The notes under the pieces: model-generated
The model's database searches: none
What the model saw: the letters and a program-made list of their open reading frames with translations, nothing else
Told to the model about the DNA's origin: nothing
DNA from: Planctomycetes bacterium RBG_16_41_13
GTDB lineage: Bacteria; Planctomycetota; Brocadiia; Brocadiales; Brocadiaceae
Length of the DNA stretch: 7,824 nucleotides
Assembly: GCA_001828295.1 (NCBI GenBank)
Contig: MHYI01000188.1
Location: 3,535-11,358 of the forward strand
Direction of reading: 5' to 3'
Shown here: piece by piece, positions 1 to 7,206 of the stretch
Layout: every line of letters begins with the position of its first letter
Position numbering within the stretch: the first letter of the stretch is position 1
Made by a program: the position numbers and the translations under genes

Positions 1-3000
1 TCTTTCACATACCGTGCCAGGCAGCAAAACCATTACCTCATCATCAGCGACCCCTAATTGATTCCTTAAGAAATTCCTATCGGTTTTGTCTGCATCAGCA
101 TATACCCTCTGCAAATTAAGGCCATTATGAACTACGGTGAAATTGTGTTTACTGTTAAAGGCGCTATATACACTTCTGGTTGCGTGCGCCACAAATATTA
201 CCCGGTAGGGATATTCGAAACACCTTAAGGCTTCAGAAGCCTGTTCATTCCCCCACCAATTAACGTAATACTGCCATGATTCGCTCTCATGAATGTTCCA
301 CAGGGAAGGTATGCCTGATTCTCTGGCCGCTGCCACAACATTAAAATTCAATAACGTATTCGCATAAACCAGGTCAACGCCTAATCCTTCCACAAAGGAC
401 GCAAATTCACTTACCCTGCTTTTGTATTTCGTAGTTTGAAAATCATTACTCAAACGTTCATTAACAATAACTTTTATTCCCTGAGCTTCATACAGTTCCC
501 TTAACGGACCATCGGTATAACTAAAAACGATCGGCTCAATGATTCCTTTCTGCTTTAATCCGATTGCTAACTCATACAGGTGATAAGGCGCTCCTTCATG
601 GTTTAGATTGTGCGTGCACAGAAGGACTTTCACACACTTATACATTTTTCCCGAAAACACACATCGTGGTTGAATCTCAAAATGTTCGTTTTCCAGAGAA
701 AGGCTTACAGGGTAAAATCTATCCTTTGACTTATAATATTTTTTTCTAAAATTGACATTTTCTTTGATATCATCACAAAAACCTCTTGAAAATCCTTCGT
801 GATGAATTAATTCGGCTTCGGGGGTATAAACGACCCTATACCCTTTTTCAATCAGTCTGCAACAGTAATCCACATCATTATAAGCAACTCCAAAATTACT
901 TTCATCCAATCCGCCCATCTCTGAAAAAAGTTTTCGAGGCGTCAGGAGGCAGGCGGCGGTAACGGCGGCATAATTTCTCAAAACCTTTGCATAAGCCAGG
1001 TATCCTTCGTTCCAGTCAGGCAAACCATTAAAGGCATGTCCGGCCAATCCACGATAAAATTTGATGATAACGCCCGCGTGCTGTATCCTTCTGTCAGGGT
1101 ATAAAAGTCTTGCGCCTACAGCGCCTACCCCATTTATTTGTGCAGAGCCTACCATCTGCGTTAACCAATCATCCTTTAGCACTTCCGTATCATTATTCAA
1201 CAAAAGAACATAGTCGGATACGGTTTTCTCTACGGCCCTGTTATTGATAAATGAATAATTAAACTTACCCTGAAGATTACCAATGGTGACAACTTTTATC
1301 CTGGGTTTACAAGAAAGCTCTTTCAGATAGAGTATTGTTTCAGGATCATCACTATTATTATCGATAACCAAAATTTCGTAATTAGGGTAGTCTGTCTTAC
1401 CTATTAATGAATCTATGCACCGACTCAAAATTTTCATCTGGTTTTTTGTCGGAATGATAACGGTCACCGATGGACAATTTGCCAATACATATTTATGACT
1501 GAAAATTCCCGCCTGTGCCTTCTGTGCCCAATCCGGTTGATATGCTTTGGCAGGTATCTTTCGTCTGTCTAAAGCATCCTGGACGGCTCTTCTTCCCGCT
1601 TCCATACTTCCAGGTTTTGCATTACCCGAAGATGCCGTTGAATTAGGGAGAACGCGCCAGTGATACAGGACTAACGGAATATGATAAATACCTCTTGCAT
1701 TCTCAGATGCCCTCAATGCAAAATCATAATCTTGTGAGCCTTCGAAGCCAACCCGCATCCCTCCAAGCTCATCGAATAAACACCTGCGTACAACAAAGAT
1801 ATGGCTAAAATACATATAGGAAAGCAATAGTTCCGGCGACCAGTCCGGTTTGAACTGCGGCGCAAATCTGTTTCCATTAACATCAATTTTGTCGTCGTCT
1901 GAATAGATAATATCAGCATCAGGAGATTCATCAATTTTTAATGCTATTTCACCCAGGGCGTCAGGGGAAAGTTCATCATCGTGGTCGAGAAACACAAGAT
2001 AATCTCCATTTGCCAATGATGCGGCCGTGTTTGTTGAAAGACTGATGTTTCCATTTGTTTCTCTAAAACAAACGGAAATCCTCTTGTCTCTCCCAGCCCA
2101 CTCCTTCAAATGGTTGCGCACATCCTCGATTGTGCTTGCATCATCGGCTATACACAGTTCCCAATTATCGTAAACCTGGTCAACGACACTCTTGATTGTA
2201 ACCTCAAGAATATCTCTTGGCGTATTATAGACGGGCATGACAATACTTAAAAGTGGTGGGGAGGTTATTTTAGATAGTCGATACAACAAGCGCTGCTGCT
2301 TTTTTTCATTCCAGGAATTTACTGCCAACCATGCCGCGTAGGTATCAAGGGGTTTCGGAATGGTATATCCGTGTGAACTATTCAGATATCGTTGGTTACG
2401 CCATTTATAAACGGCCTTGCGAACCAGCATTGGTAATTCACCCAGAGCGGGCAAACGCCTTTTTTGCCGATACCAGACCCTTGCCGCGCCGAGTACGTAG
2501 GGCAAAAAAGAGGTGAGACCATTCACGTAACTTTTCTCTTCCTGAGATTTATTATGAACATTAACAATAATTTTTCGTTTAATTGTTTTTGGTGTCCCCT
2601 TATTTGAAATTATTTTTATGGTTAGCGTGTGCTTACCAATGTTGATTCCTGTGGCCAAAAATTGAAAGCCGGACATTTCGCTGTTACTGAGAGAAGGATA
2701 ACGACTTTGCACATCAGGACGTGGCAGTCCATACGTGGCATTTCCCAGGAAGGAATGCTCACAGTATATCTCCACTCTCTCAATCCCCGCCGTAGCCACT
2801 GCCCACCCGTTTACAGAAACATCTCCATAAAATCCTAATCCGTTGTGAGGAGGGTTATCGCAATGACAGTAAATGCGATGTGCTTGCTCACTTTTTCTCA
2901 AAATGGCATTAAGCAAATATCCGGCTATTTCCCATCTTTTCGAGTTGGCCGGTAATATTCTTTCTCTGAGTTTGTTGCAAAATGCCAATACTTTCCAACC

Positions 3001-4455
3001 ATGAGAGTCATAAATGCTTTTAATTTCGGCAGACAACTCGTTTACCAACGCATGTTTTTCTTTAAAGGATTGTTCAATTTTGCCAAAACTAATAATTTCC
3101 CATTTCCCGGTAATTGAAAGATATTTTACATCCCCTTGTACAGGGATAAAAATATTGGGGTCAAACGTTTCAAACACAATCGTTCCATTGTTACTTGGGA
3201 TGCCATTTGAACTAAGGAGATGTTTGTCAATAGCATGTTTATTGCCGGCCTTATCAAGGTAGCACATATCTTCAATGGTTACTTTGCACCATTGGTTTTC
3301 CATCGGATCCCAACGAAGCGATTGGATGTTTGAGTATTTTGATAGGTCAAAGGAAAGAGAAAAAACACCCAGCGCCAGATTAAAATGTTGTGAAACTACC
3401 GCCTTTTCTGAATAGTCATTACCCGTATTAACGTAAAGCTTGGAAAGCCAATTATGGAAAAGGCGAAAGACGTCCTGCCGGCCTGTGATTTCACAAAATT
3501 CTTTATGCCCAAAACCAACCCTTTCTTTCAACCGTACCGCCAAAACAGGGTCATTTAACAAATTGAAAAGGGTTTCGACACCGAAAAGTTGATGGCATGA
3601 CTTCGGAACGGATAGAGACAGTTGTGCAATATAGAAGGGTATTAAATCCGGCTCTATTCTGCTATTGAACTTTATAACTTCCGGAAATATATGTAACAAA
3701 TCATCTTGTGTTTTTATTTGTAAATAATTTCTTAAAATAAGACCATTCTCAAGGGTTGTTCTTATAATGGCTTCTGCGGAAGGAGCGCTGAGATTGGCAT
3801 TGTTTGCTCTAATTCGATAGCTAATAAGCTTTTCAGGCATTATGTAAAAATCATACCCTTTCAATAAAGCCCTCATCCACAAATCGAAATCCTGCAGTTG
3901 TAAAAACAACGGATTGTATAACCCCAGGTCAAGAAAAGCCTCTTTTTCCGTAAACGTTGTAATATCATTTAAGAAATTACCTTTCCAAAAATAATGATTT
4001 AATATTTCAAAACGGTTCTTAGTGGCATAATTAAAAAACTCTTTGGCAAAATGCCCACCATTGAGGCTGTTATTATCGTCATCTATAAAGTTACAGTGCG
4101 AAAATAGTACCCTTTTGTTGTTTTGTTTCTGATACTCGCTCAACTGCTTTTCTATACGCCGGGGATGGGACAGGTCATCACCGGACATAATAGCAATATA
4201 CTTTCCCCTGGAAGCTAAAATTGCGTTGTTTGCAGCAACACTCGGTCCCTGATTCTCCTGATAAATGTAGACAATTCTCTCATCAGTGAATTTCTTAATA
4301 ACCTTTTCCGTATTGTCACTTGAGCCGTCATTCACGATGACCAACTCAATATCATCAAAGGTCTGACTAAGCACACTTTCTATTGCATCTCCGACGTATT
4401 TCTCGTGATTATACGTGGTCATAATAACCGTAACCAGGGGAGTTTTATTTGCCAT
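1..4455 (-). CDS. Giant multidomain glycosyltransferase (GT2-GT2-GT2-GT4), 3' end beyond window
   Basis: The frame is open from an ATG at 4455 to base 1: 1485 codons, no stop. An in-frame TGA at 4495-4497 and a good AGAGG ribosome site support this start. Domains by residue: GT2 module about 5-235 (VNDGSSD at 41-47, SGDD at 91-94, QDFDLW at 188-193); a beta-rich stretch about 362-455 (LRWDP near 383); a helical linker about 470-513; an Ig-like domain about 535-634 (NGWAV near 550, GLPRPDV at 576-582); a second GT2 about 733-985, like Myxococcus RfbC (DHDDE at 824-828, SQDYD near 909); a third GT2 about 994-1225 (NND at 1087-1089, YNDVDY near 1194); and the N-terminal half of a GT4 GT-B domain from about 1274 (THNLNHEGAP; hinge-like HNGLN near 1445). 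No signal peptide or clear membrane span is visible, so a cytoplasmic, membrane-associated role in glycan assembly is inferred. Donor sugars cannot be read from sequence. Function class is secure; single-polypeptide status rests on the unbroken frame. Confidence 0.93.
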   Translation of the reverse strand, partial: MANKTPLVTVIMTTYNHEKYVGDAIESVLSQTFDDIELVIVNDGSSDNTEKVIKKFTDERIVYIYQENQGPSVAANNAILASRGKYIAIMSGDDLSHPRRIEKQLSEYQKQNNKRVLFSHCNFIDDDNNSLNGGHFAKEFFNYATKNRFEILNHYFWKGNFLNDITTFTEKEAFLDLGLYNPLFLQLQDFDLWMRALLKGYDFYIMPEKLISYRIRANNANLSAPSAEAIIRTTLENGLILRNYLQIKTQDDLLHIFPEVIKFNSRIEPDLIPFYIAQLSLSVPKSCHQLFGVETLFNLLNDPVLAVRLKERVGFGHKEFCEITGRQDVFRLFHNWLSKLYVNTGNDYSEKAVVSQHFNLALGVFSLSFDLSKYSNIQSLRWDPMENQWCKVTIEDMCYLDKAGNKHAIDKHLLSSNGIPSNNGTIVFETFDPNIFIPVQGDVKYLSITGKWEIISFGKIEQSFKEKHALVNELSAEIKSIYDSHGWKVLAFCNKLRERILPANSKRWEIAGYLLNAILRKSEQAHRIYCHCDNPPHNGLGFYGDVSVNGWAVATAGIERVEIYCEHSFLGNATYGLPRPDVQSRYPSLSNSEMSGFQFLATGINIGKHTLTIKIISNKGTPKTIKRKIIVNVHNKSQEEKSYVNGLTSFLPYVLGAARVWYRQKRRLPALGELPMLVRKAVYKWRNQRYLNSSHGYTIPKPLDTYAAWLAVNSWNEKKQQRLLYRLSKITSPPLLSIVMPVYNTPRDILEVTIKSVVDQVYDNWELCIADDASTIEDVRNHLKEWAGRDKRISVCFRETNGNISLSTNTAASLANGDYLVFLDHDDELSPDALGEIALKIDESPDADIIYSDDDKIDVNGNRFAPQFKPDWSPELLLSYMYFSHIFVVRRCLFDELGGMRVGFEGSQDYDFALRASENARGIYHIPLVLYHWRVLPNSTASSGNAKPGSMEAGRRAVQDALDRRKIPAKAYQPDWAQKAQAGIFSHKYVLANCPSVTVIIPTKNQMKILSRCIDSLIGKTDYPNYEILVIDNNSDDPETILYLKELSCKPRIKVVTIGNLQGKFNYSFINNRAVEKTVSDYVLLLNNDTEVLKDDWLTQMVGSAQINGVGAVGARLLYPDRRIQHAGVIIKFYRGLAGHAFNGLPDWNEGYLAYAKVLRNYAAVTAACLLTPRKLFSEMGGLDESNFGVAYNDVDYCCRLIEKGYRVVYTPEAELIHHEGFSRGFCDDIKENVNFRKKYYKSKDRFYPVSLSLENEHFEIQPRCVFSGKMYKCVKVLLCTHNLNHEGAPYHLYELAIGLKQKGIIEPIVFSYTDGPLRELYEAQGIKVIVNERLSNDFQTTKYKSRVSEFASFVEGLGVDLVYANTLLNFNVVAAARESGIPSLWNIHESESWQYYVNWWGNEQASEALRCFEYPYRVIFVAHATRSVYSAFNSKHNFTVVHNGLNLQRVYADADKTDRNFLRNQLGVADDEVMVLLPGTVCER

Positions 4456-4460
4456 TGAAA

Positions 4461-4465
4461 CCTCT
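4461..4465 (-). promoter_or_regulatory. Ribosome binding site of the giant glycosyltransferase
   Basis: On the minus strand the sequence reads AGAGG, then five bases (TTTCA), then ATG at 4455. The spacing is near ideal, and this decides the start codon, since no other in-frame ATG lies between here and the upstream stop at 4495-4497. Confidence 0.75.
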
Positions 4466-4584
4466 AATCCTTGTTTAAACTCACAAAAGTAATGTCACTG
4501 TTGATACAAGAAAGGGTGGATTCCCAAATTTTTATAAACTCTTTGTCCCGGTAAGGGCCGCTAGAAACGTCAATGCAGTCAGCC

Positions 4585-4662
4585 GTCCCTACGGGACTAA
4601 AAATTATTGCACATAGTCCCACCGATAAATCGGTGGGCTATTTCCATCTGTCCCTACGGGAC
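4585..4662. repeat. Three-hairpin palindromic element (REP/MITE-like)
   Basis: Two identical 13-base units, GTCCCTACGGGAC, lie at 4585-4597 and 4650-4662; each is a GTCCC/GGGAC inverted repeat around TAC. Between them is a perfect 8-bp stem, CCCACCGA (4618-4625) with TCGGTGGG (4630-4637), loop TAAA. The stem is lengthened by ATAG (4613-4616) pairing with CTAT (4638-4641) across one bulged T. The element is symmetrical in layout, non-coding, and resembles interspersed extragenic palindromes. It lies just downstream of the ketoisomerase stop and could stabilise or attenuate the transcript, but it lacks the T-run of an intrinsic terminator. Confidence 0.8.
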
Positions 4663-4714
4663 AAAATGCAAATTTACAATGATTTAGGAATGCACCCCAC
4701 AAGAAAAGGTATAT

Positions 4715-5128
4715 CTATTTCCCATCCCTTGCGGCGCTCAGAAAATCAGAATAGTTTCTATAATAATCAGCTTCATCGTAAAAAGTTGAGGCGAGTACCA
4801 GACAAACGGAGCCGGAAGAAAAATTATCAATTTCTCTCCACACCATCGAAGATATATAGAGGCCGTAATAGGACCGATTTAAATGGAACCTGTTTTTCGA
4901 AAATCCATCATCAAGAACAATATCAAAACTTCCCGATATTGCTATAATTACTTGTTCCAACATTTTATGCGCATGGCCGGCGCGAGTAGCGCCCCCCGGC
5001 ACGTCGTACAAATAATAAATTCTCTTTATATCAAAAGGGACATGCCTGTTCCCCTCGATAAAACTCAGGTTGCCCCGGGAATCGGTGATTTTAGGGAATT
5101 CAATAATTTTACATTCGCCGATGCTCAT
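4715..5128 (-). CDS. fdtA: FdtA/QdtA-like dTDP-4-keto-6-deoxyhexose 3,4-ketoisomerase
   Basis: A complete 137-residue protein of the WxcM-like/FdtA cupin family, at the usual family length. These enzymes convert dTDP-4-keto-6-deoxyglucose to the 3-keto isomer, the step before amination to Fuc3N or Qui3N. Visible hallmarks are the opening IIEFPKITDSRGNLSFIEG (residues 8-26), RIYYLYDVPGG (36-46), the cupin histidine motif RAGHAHK (49-55, His52 and His54), the strand motif GSFDIVLDDG (66-75), and the C-terminal YDEADYYRNYSDFL (117-130) typical of the family. The ATG at 5128 has a strong purine-rich ribosome site. The gene stands alone between two repeat-filled gaps, in the same direction as its neighbours. 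The partner aminotransferase is not in the window. Whether the product has galacto (FdtA) or gluco (QdtA) configuration cannot be told from what is visible, so the symbol marks the family. Confidence 0.9.
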   Translation of the reverse strand: MSIGECKIIEFPKITDSRGNLSFIEGNRHVPFDIKRIYYLYDVPGGATRAGHAHKMLEQVIIAISGSFDIVLDDGFSKNRFHLNRSYYGLYISSMVWREIDNFSSGSVCLVLASTFYDEADYYRNYSDFLSAARDGK

Positions 5129-5131
5129 ATA

Positions 5132-5140
5132 CTCCCCCCT
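5132..5140 (-). promoter_or_regulatory. Ribosome binding site of the ketoisomerase
   Basis: The minus strand reads AGGGGGGAG, then TAT, then ATG at 5128. The G-run places a Shine-Dalgarno core about 5-8 bases from the start and supports this ATG. Confidence 0.65.
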
Positions 5141-5177
5141 AATTTACTGTTTAGGAAATTCAATGTTAGGCATGAAA

Positions 5178-5410
5178 GGCCGACAGGACATAGCGGGGGG
5201 TGAAGCCCCCCGAAAGGTTATAAAATAATACAAGCCCCAAAGGGGCGACAGGGCATTTTGTTTTCGTTATTAAAATAATAATAAATTCTAGAAAAGATAG
5301 GTGTCCCAGCCATATCAAGCATCCTTTTCTGTCGCCCCTTTGGGGCTTGTTATATTATTTCTCTAACCAGGGGCTTCACCCCTGGCTATATACTTTCTGC
5401 CCCTCGGGCC
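5178..5410. repeat. MITE-like element with long imperfect inverted arms
   Basis: The left arm (about 5178-5250) and the right arm (about 5330-5410) are inverted copies of one composite repeat. Read outside to inside, each has GGCC near its end, TAGC, a GGGG-TGAAG-CCCC type hairpin, an AT-rich spacer, and ACAAGCCCCAAAGGGGCGACAG. Hairpins in the left arm: 5194-5200 with 5206-5212 (loop TGAAG), and GCCCC 5234-5238 with GGGGC 5242-5246. In the right arm: 5334-5338 with 5342-5346, and CCAGGGG 5367-5373 with CCCCTGG 5379-5385. About 80 AT-rich, non-coding bases separate the arms. The right arm carries a short extra segment (about 5390-5400) between TAGC and the terminal GGCC. No transposase is present, so it would be non-autonomous if mobile. 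Confidence 0.75.
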
Positions 5411-5413
5411 TGC

Positions 5414-5442
5414 TGTAGAGCGAAGAGGTTCTTCGCTCTACA
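5414..5442. repeat. 13-bp perfect hairpin, TGTAGAGCGAAG family
   Basis: TGTAGAGCGAAGA (5414-5426) pairs perfectly with TCTTCGCTCTACA (5430-5442) around a 3-base loop, GGT. Neither strand has a T-run directly after the stem, so an intrinsic terminator is not supported. It is related in sequence to the hairpin at 5462-5482. Confidence 0.8.
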
Positions 5443-5461
5443 TAAAAAAGACACGGTTCCG

Positions 5462-5482
5462 GAACGAAGTACCACTTCGTTC
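5462..5482. repeat. 9-bp perfect hairpin, GAACGAAGT family
   Basis: GAACGAAGT (5462-5470) pairs with ACTTCGTTC (5474-5482), loop ACC. Read on the minus strand with its flank it gives TGTAGAACGAAGT, a one-base variant (A for G) of the first 12 bases of the hairpin at 5414-5442. The two are therefore probably copies of one palindrome family. It lies 23 bases past the acyltransferase stop and may protect the 3' end of the upstream transcript. Confidence 0.7.
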
Positions 5483-5505
5483 TACAAGCAGAAGTCGCCG
5501 AAGGC

Positions 5506-6447
5506 CTAATTTATTGCCAGTTCGTAAAAATCATGCACAATCGTTCTTGCGCCAAACGTCTCTTTTTGATTTATTAATCCCTCATTAAGAAAGGCTCCAT
5601 TATTCTCTGTTGATACGCCAAAACTGAAATACCTCTTCTTATCGGAATACTCATTAATCAAGTGGTCAATTACCATGTCTAAAGCGCCCAAGGCTTTGCC
5701 TTCTGCAGAATTTACCATATACTGGCAATGAGCGACAATCTCAGATTCAAAAACCAGCACCCCTGCCAACATTTTATCTCCATCAAACGCAGCAAATAAT
5801 TTTATGTTTTGAGGGAATTTATTGGAGAGTAACACGATCTCCTGGTGGGTGTGAACGGGTTTGAGTTTATATTTGTTCCACAGAACTTGTTGAACAATCT
5901 CAAAAAAAGATGCAAAATCATTGCTTACCTTTACCATGAGATTATTCATCCTCGCTTTCTTTATTCCCCTCAGTCTTAATTGGGAGACCTTTATTTTGTT
6001 AAAAAGAAAGATTGCCGAGGAGGCGTCTCTTCTTATAAGCTTCCCATGATTGACAAATATTGCATACAAATCTTCGTCGGATGGAAATTTATGGTAAATA
6101 TAGGGAATGGCTTTATAGAGTAGCTTTTTTATTTTCTCTTCCTTTAAGAAACGCAGAAGATGCTCAAATAACTCGATCATTATGGCCGCTCTCATACTCG
6201 TATCTGAAATAATACCGCCATAAGTCAGCCCGCCATGGCTGAGAACATGATCGTCTTTTATATTTGCCGGCATAACCGCAAGCAATTTGTTATCTTCATT
6301 ATAAAACAATAAAGAATAATCAAGATACCTATCGGAGTGGTAATCCATGTAGTCTCTACAAAACAGAAAATATCCGTTTTTGGAGGCCTGAATAAAATCG
6401 TCCCACACCTGCTTCAATTCAGCATTATATCTTTGTATGCGTATCAT
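5506..6447 (-). CDS. FemAB/GNAT-type acyltransferase of amino-sugar clusters
   Basis: A complete 313-residue protein. I recognise it as a GNAT/FemAB-fold family that often sits beside FdtA-type isomerases and DegT aminotransferases in O-antigen clusters, where it probably N-acylates the 3-amino sugar. Family-typical stretches are WDDFIQASKNGYFLFCRDYM (15-34), YHSDR (36-40), SHGGLTYGGII (70-80), RLRGIKKARMNNL (158-170), KYKLKPVHT (192-200), FPQNIKLFAAFDGDKMLAGV (211-230), GKALGALDMVIDHLINE (250-266), FSFGVSTENNG (274-284) and NQKETFGAR (293-301). The central Arg/Lys-rich region leads into the acetyltransferase-like C-terminal half. There is no signal peptide or membrane span, so it is cytoplasmic. 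The ATG at 6447 overlaps the methyltransferase TGA (ATGA), and no clear Shine-Dalgarno precedes it, so translational coupling is likely. The acyl donor and acceptor are inferred, not shown. Confidence 0.82.
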   Translation of the reverse strand: MIRIQRYNAELKQVWDDFIQASKNGYFLFCRDYMDYHSDRYLDYSLLFYNEDNKLLAVMPANIKDDHVLSHGGLTYGGIISDTSMRAAIMIELFEHLLRFLKEEKIKKLLYKAIPYIYHKFPSDEDLYAIFVNHGKLIRRDASSAIFLFNKIKVSQLRLRGIKKARMNNLMVKVSNDFASFFEIVQQVLWNKYKLKPVHTHQEIVLLSNKFPQNIKLFAAFDGDKMLAGVLVFESEIVAHCQYMVNSAEGKALGALDMVIDHLINEYSDKKRYFSFGVSTENNGAFLNEGLINQKETFGARTIVHDFYELAIN

Positions 6448-7196
6448 CTTTTAACAATTAAGATATCTTCCCGTCTGGTTTGCATGGGTAAGTTTTTCCC
6501 CTGTGGCAGTAAATAGGTTTCAAAACCGGCATTTCTGTACCTTTGTAATATTGCAAACACAACGCCATCATCAATTTTGTCTTCATCCAGTTTCATAAAT
6601 TCCACTACCGGTTTTTCATCCGTCCCCGTAAATTTCCGATGCGTTTCTATGCCTTTTCTCGACGAAAAAAACCGCTTTCTCTTAGTTACATTAGGGATTT
6701 CTCCCAACAAAAACTCACCGTCTTCAGAAAGCAGAGCAGCCGCAGCATCAATAAACCGGAAAGGGTTCGAATCCAAAAAAACCACAGATAGGACACCATA
6801 AGCCAAGATGGCATTTACCTTATTTTTGTGTTTTTCAATTATTTCACTACAGTCCGGAAATTTACAACAATACTTCTCTATAAAAGGCTTGTTTGGCAGG
6901 TGTGAGAGCATCTCTTCCGAGTCGATAAGTATCAGCTTATGTTTGTTTTTTTCACACAAATCAATCAACATTTTAGGCAAACCGCTGCACCCGGAGCCTA
7001 TATCCATAATTACTTTTCCTTTGCCCCGTAATGCCGTAAGCTTACGTTTTATATCTTCAAATATGTGCTTTTCATAACCTTCTCTATAACTATCAGGATA
7101 TCCGATTTTTTCATAACAACTCAAATTTCCATTTTTAGCCAATTTTTTATAATCATTGTATGTCAGCCCATCAAATCTTTTATAGTCATCGGCCAT
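6444..7196 (-). CDS. Class I SAM-dependent methyltransferase
   Basis: A 250-residue protein from the ATG at 7196. A GTG at 7214 would add six residues (reading MRGCNF), but it has no ribosome site, while GAGAGG lies ten bases before the ATG. The Rossmann-fold SAM site is clear: motif I VIMDIGSGCSGLP (62-74), an acidic residue ending strand 2 in LILIDSEEML (Asp92), the strand 4 region VNAILAYGVLSVVF (127-140), and the strand 5 region GEFLLGEIPN (160-169). The N-terminal part, DGLTYNDYKKLAKN (9-22), looks like a substrate-side cap. Adenine-DNA or rRNA methylase signatures such as NPPY are absent, so a sugar or small-molecule acceptor is more likely, judged mainly from its neighbours. It begins 19 bases after the crotonase stop and overlaps the acyltransferase start by 4 bases, so the three form one operon. 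The exact acceptor is unknown. Confidence 0.85.
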   Translation of the reverse strand: MADDYKRFDGLTYNDYKKLAKNGNLSCYEKIGYPDSYREGYEKHIFEDIKRKLTALRGKGKVIMDIGSGCSGLPKMLIDLCEKNKHKLILIDSEEMLSHLPNKPFIEKYCCKFPDCSEIIEKHKNKVNAILAYGVLSVVFLDSNPFRFIDAAAALLSEDGEFLLGEIPNVTKRKRFFSSRKGIETHRKFTGTDEKPVVEFMKLDEDKIDDGVVFAILQRYRNAGFETYLLPQGKNLPMQTRREDILIVKR

Positions 7197-7206
7197 AAAA
7201 TTACAT

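Larger units (their letters stand above)
4456..4714. other. Gene-free gap between ketoisomerase and giant glycosyltransferase
   Basis: These 259 bases hold the three-hairpin repeat at 4585-4662 and the ribosome site of the glycosyltransferase. The rest shows no reading frame of its own. I see no convincing -35/-10 pair and no canonical terminator (no stem directly followed by a T-run on the minus strand). Confidence 0.6.
5129..5505. other. Repeat-rich gene-free stretch between acyltransferase and ketoisomerase
   Basis: No coding frame is supported in these 377 bases. They hold a MITE-like inverted pair (5178-5410), a 13-bp hairpin (5414-5442), a 10-base palindrome GTTCCGGAAC (5456-5465) and a 9-bp hairpin (5462-5482). 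The part next to the ketoisomerase (about 5129-5177) must hold its leader, but I see no convincing promoter. The only T-run on the minus strand near the acyltransferase end (5444-5449) lies about 12 bases beyond the 5462-5482 hairpin, so termination there is possible but not canonical. Confidence 0.7.

Noticed and set aside
1..645. A separate GT4 gene starting at the in-frame ATG at 645
   Set aside because: The frame is continuous with the upstream GT2 modules and no stop separates them, so a fusion is the simpler reading.
1713..1934. Minus-strand open frame of 73 codons
   Set aside because: It lies in another frame inside the second GT2 module of the giant glycosyltransferase, whose motifs (FKPDWSPELLLS, YSDDD) are clear in the true frame.
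4585..4662. CRISPR array or intrinsic terminator
   Set aside because: There are only two copies of a 13-base palindrome with a structured insert between them, which is not a repeat-spacer pattern. No stem is directly followed by a T-run on the coding strand.
4573..4947. Plus-strand open frame of 124 codons, with a second at 4883-5203
   Set aside because: Both run antisense to the well-conserved ketoisomerase and into the palindromic repeat. Their translations look like no protein family, and the opposite strand explains the sequence.
5141..5177. Possible promoter for the ketoisomerase (TTGAAT on the minus strand)
   Set aside because: No acceptable -10 hexamer is found at 16-18 bases, so it is not distinguishable from AT-rich background.
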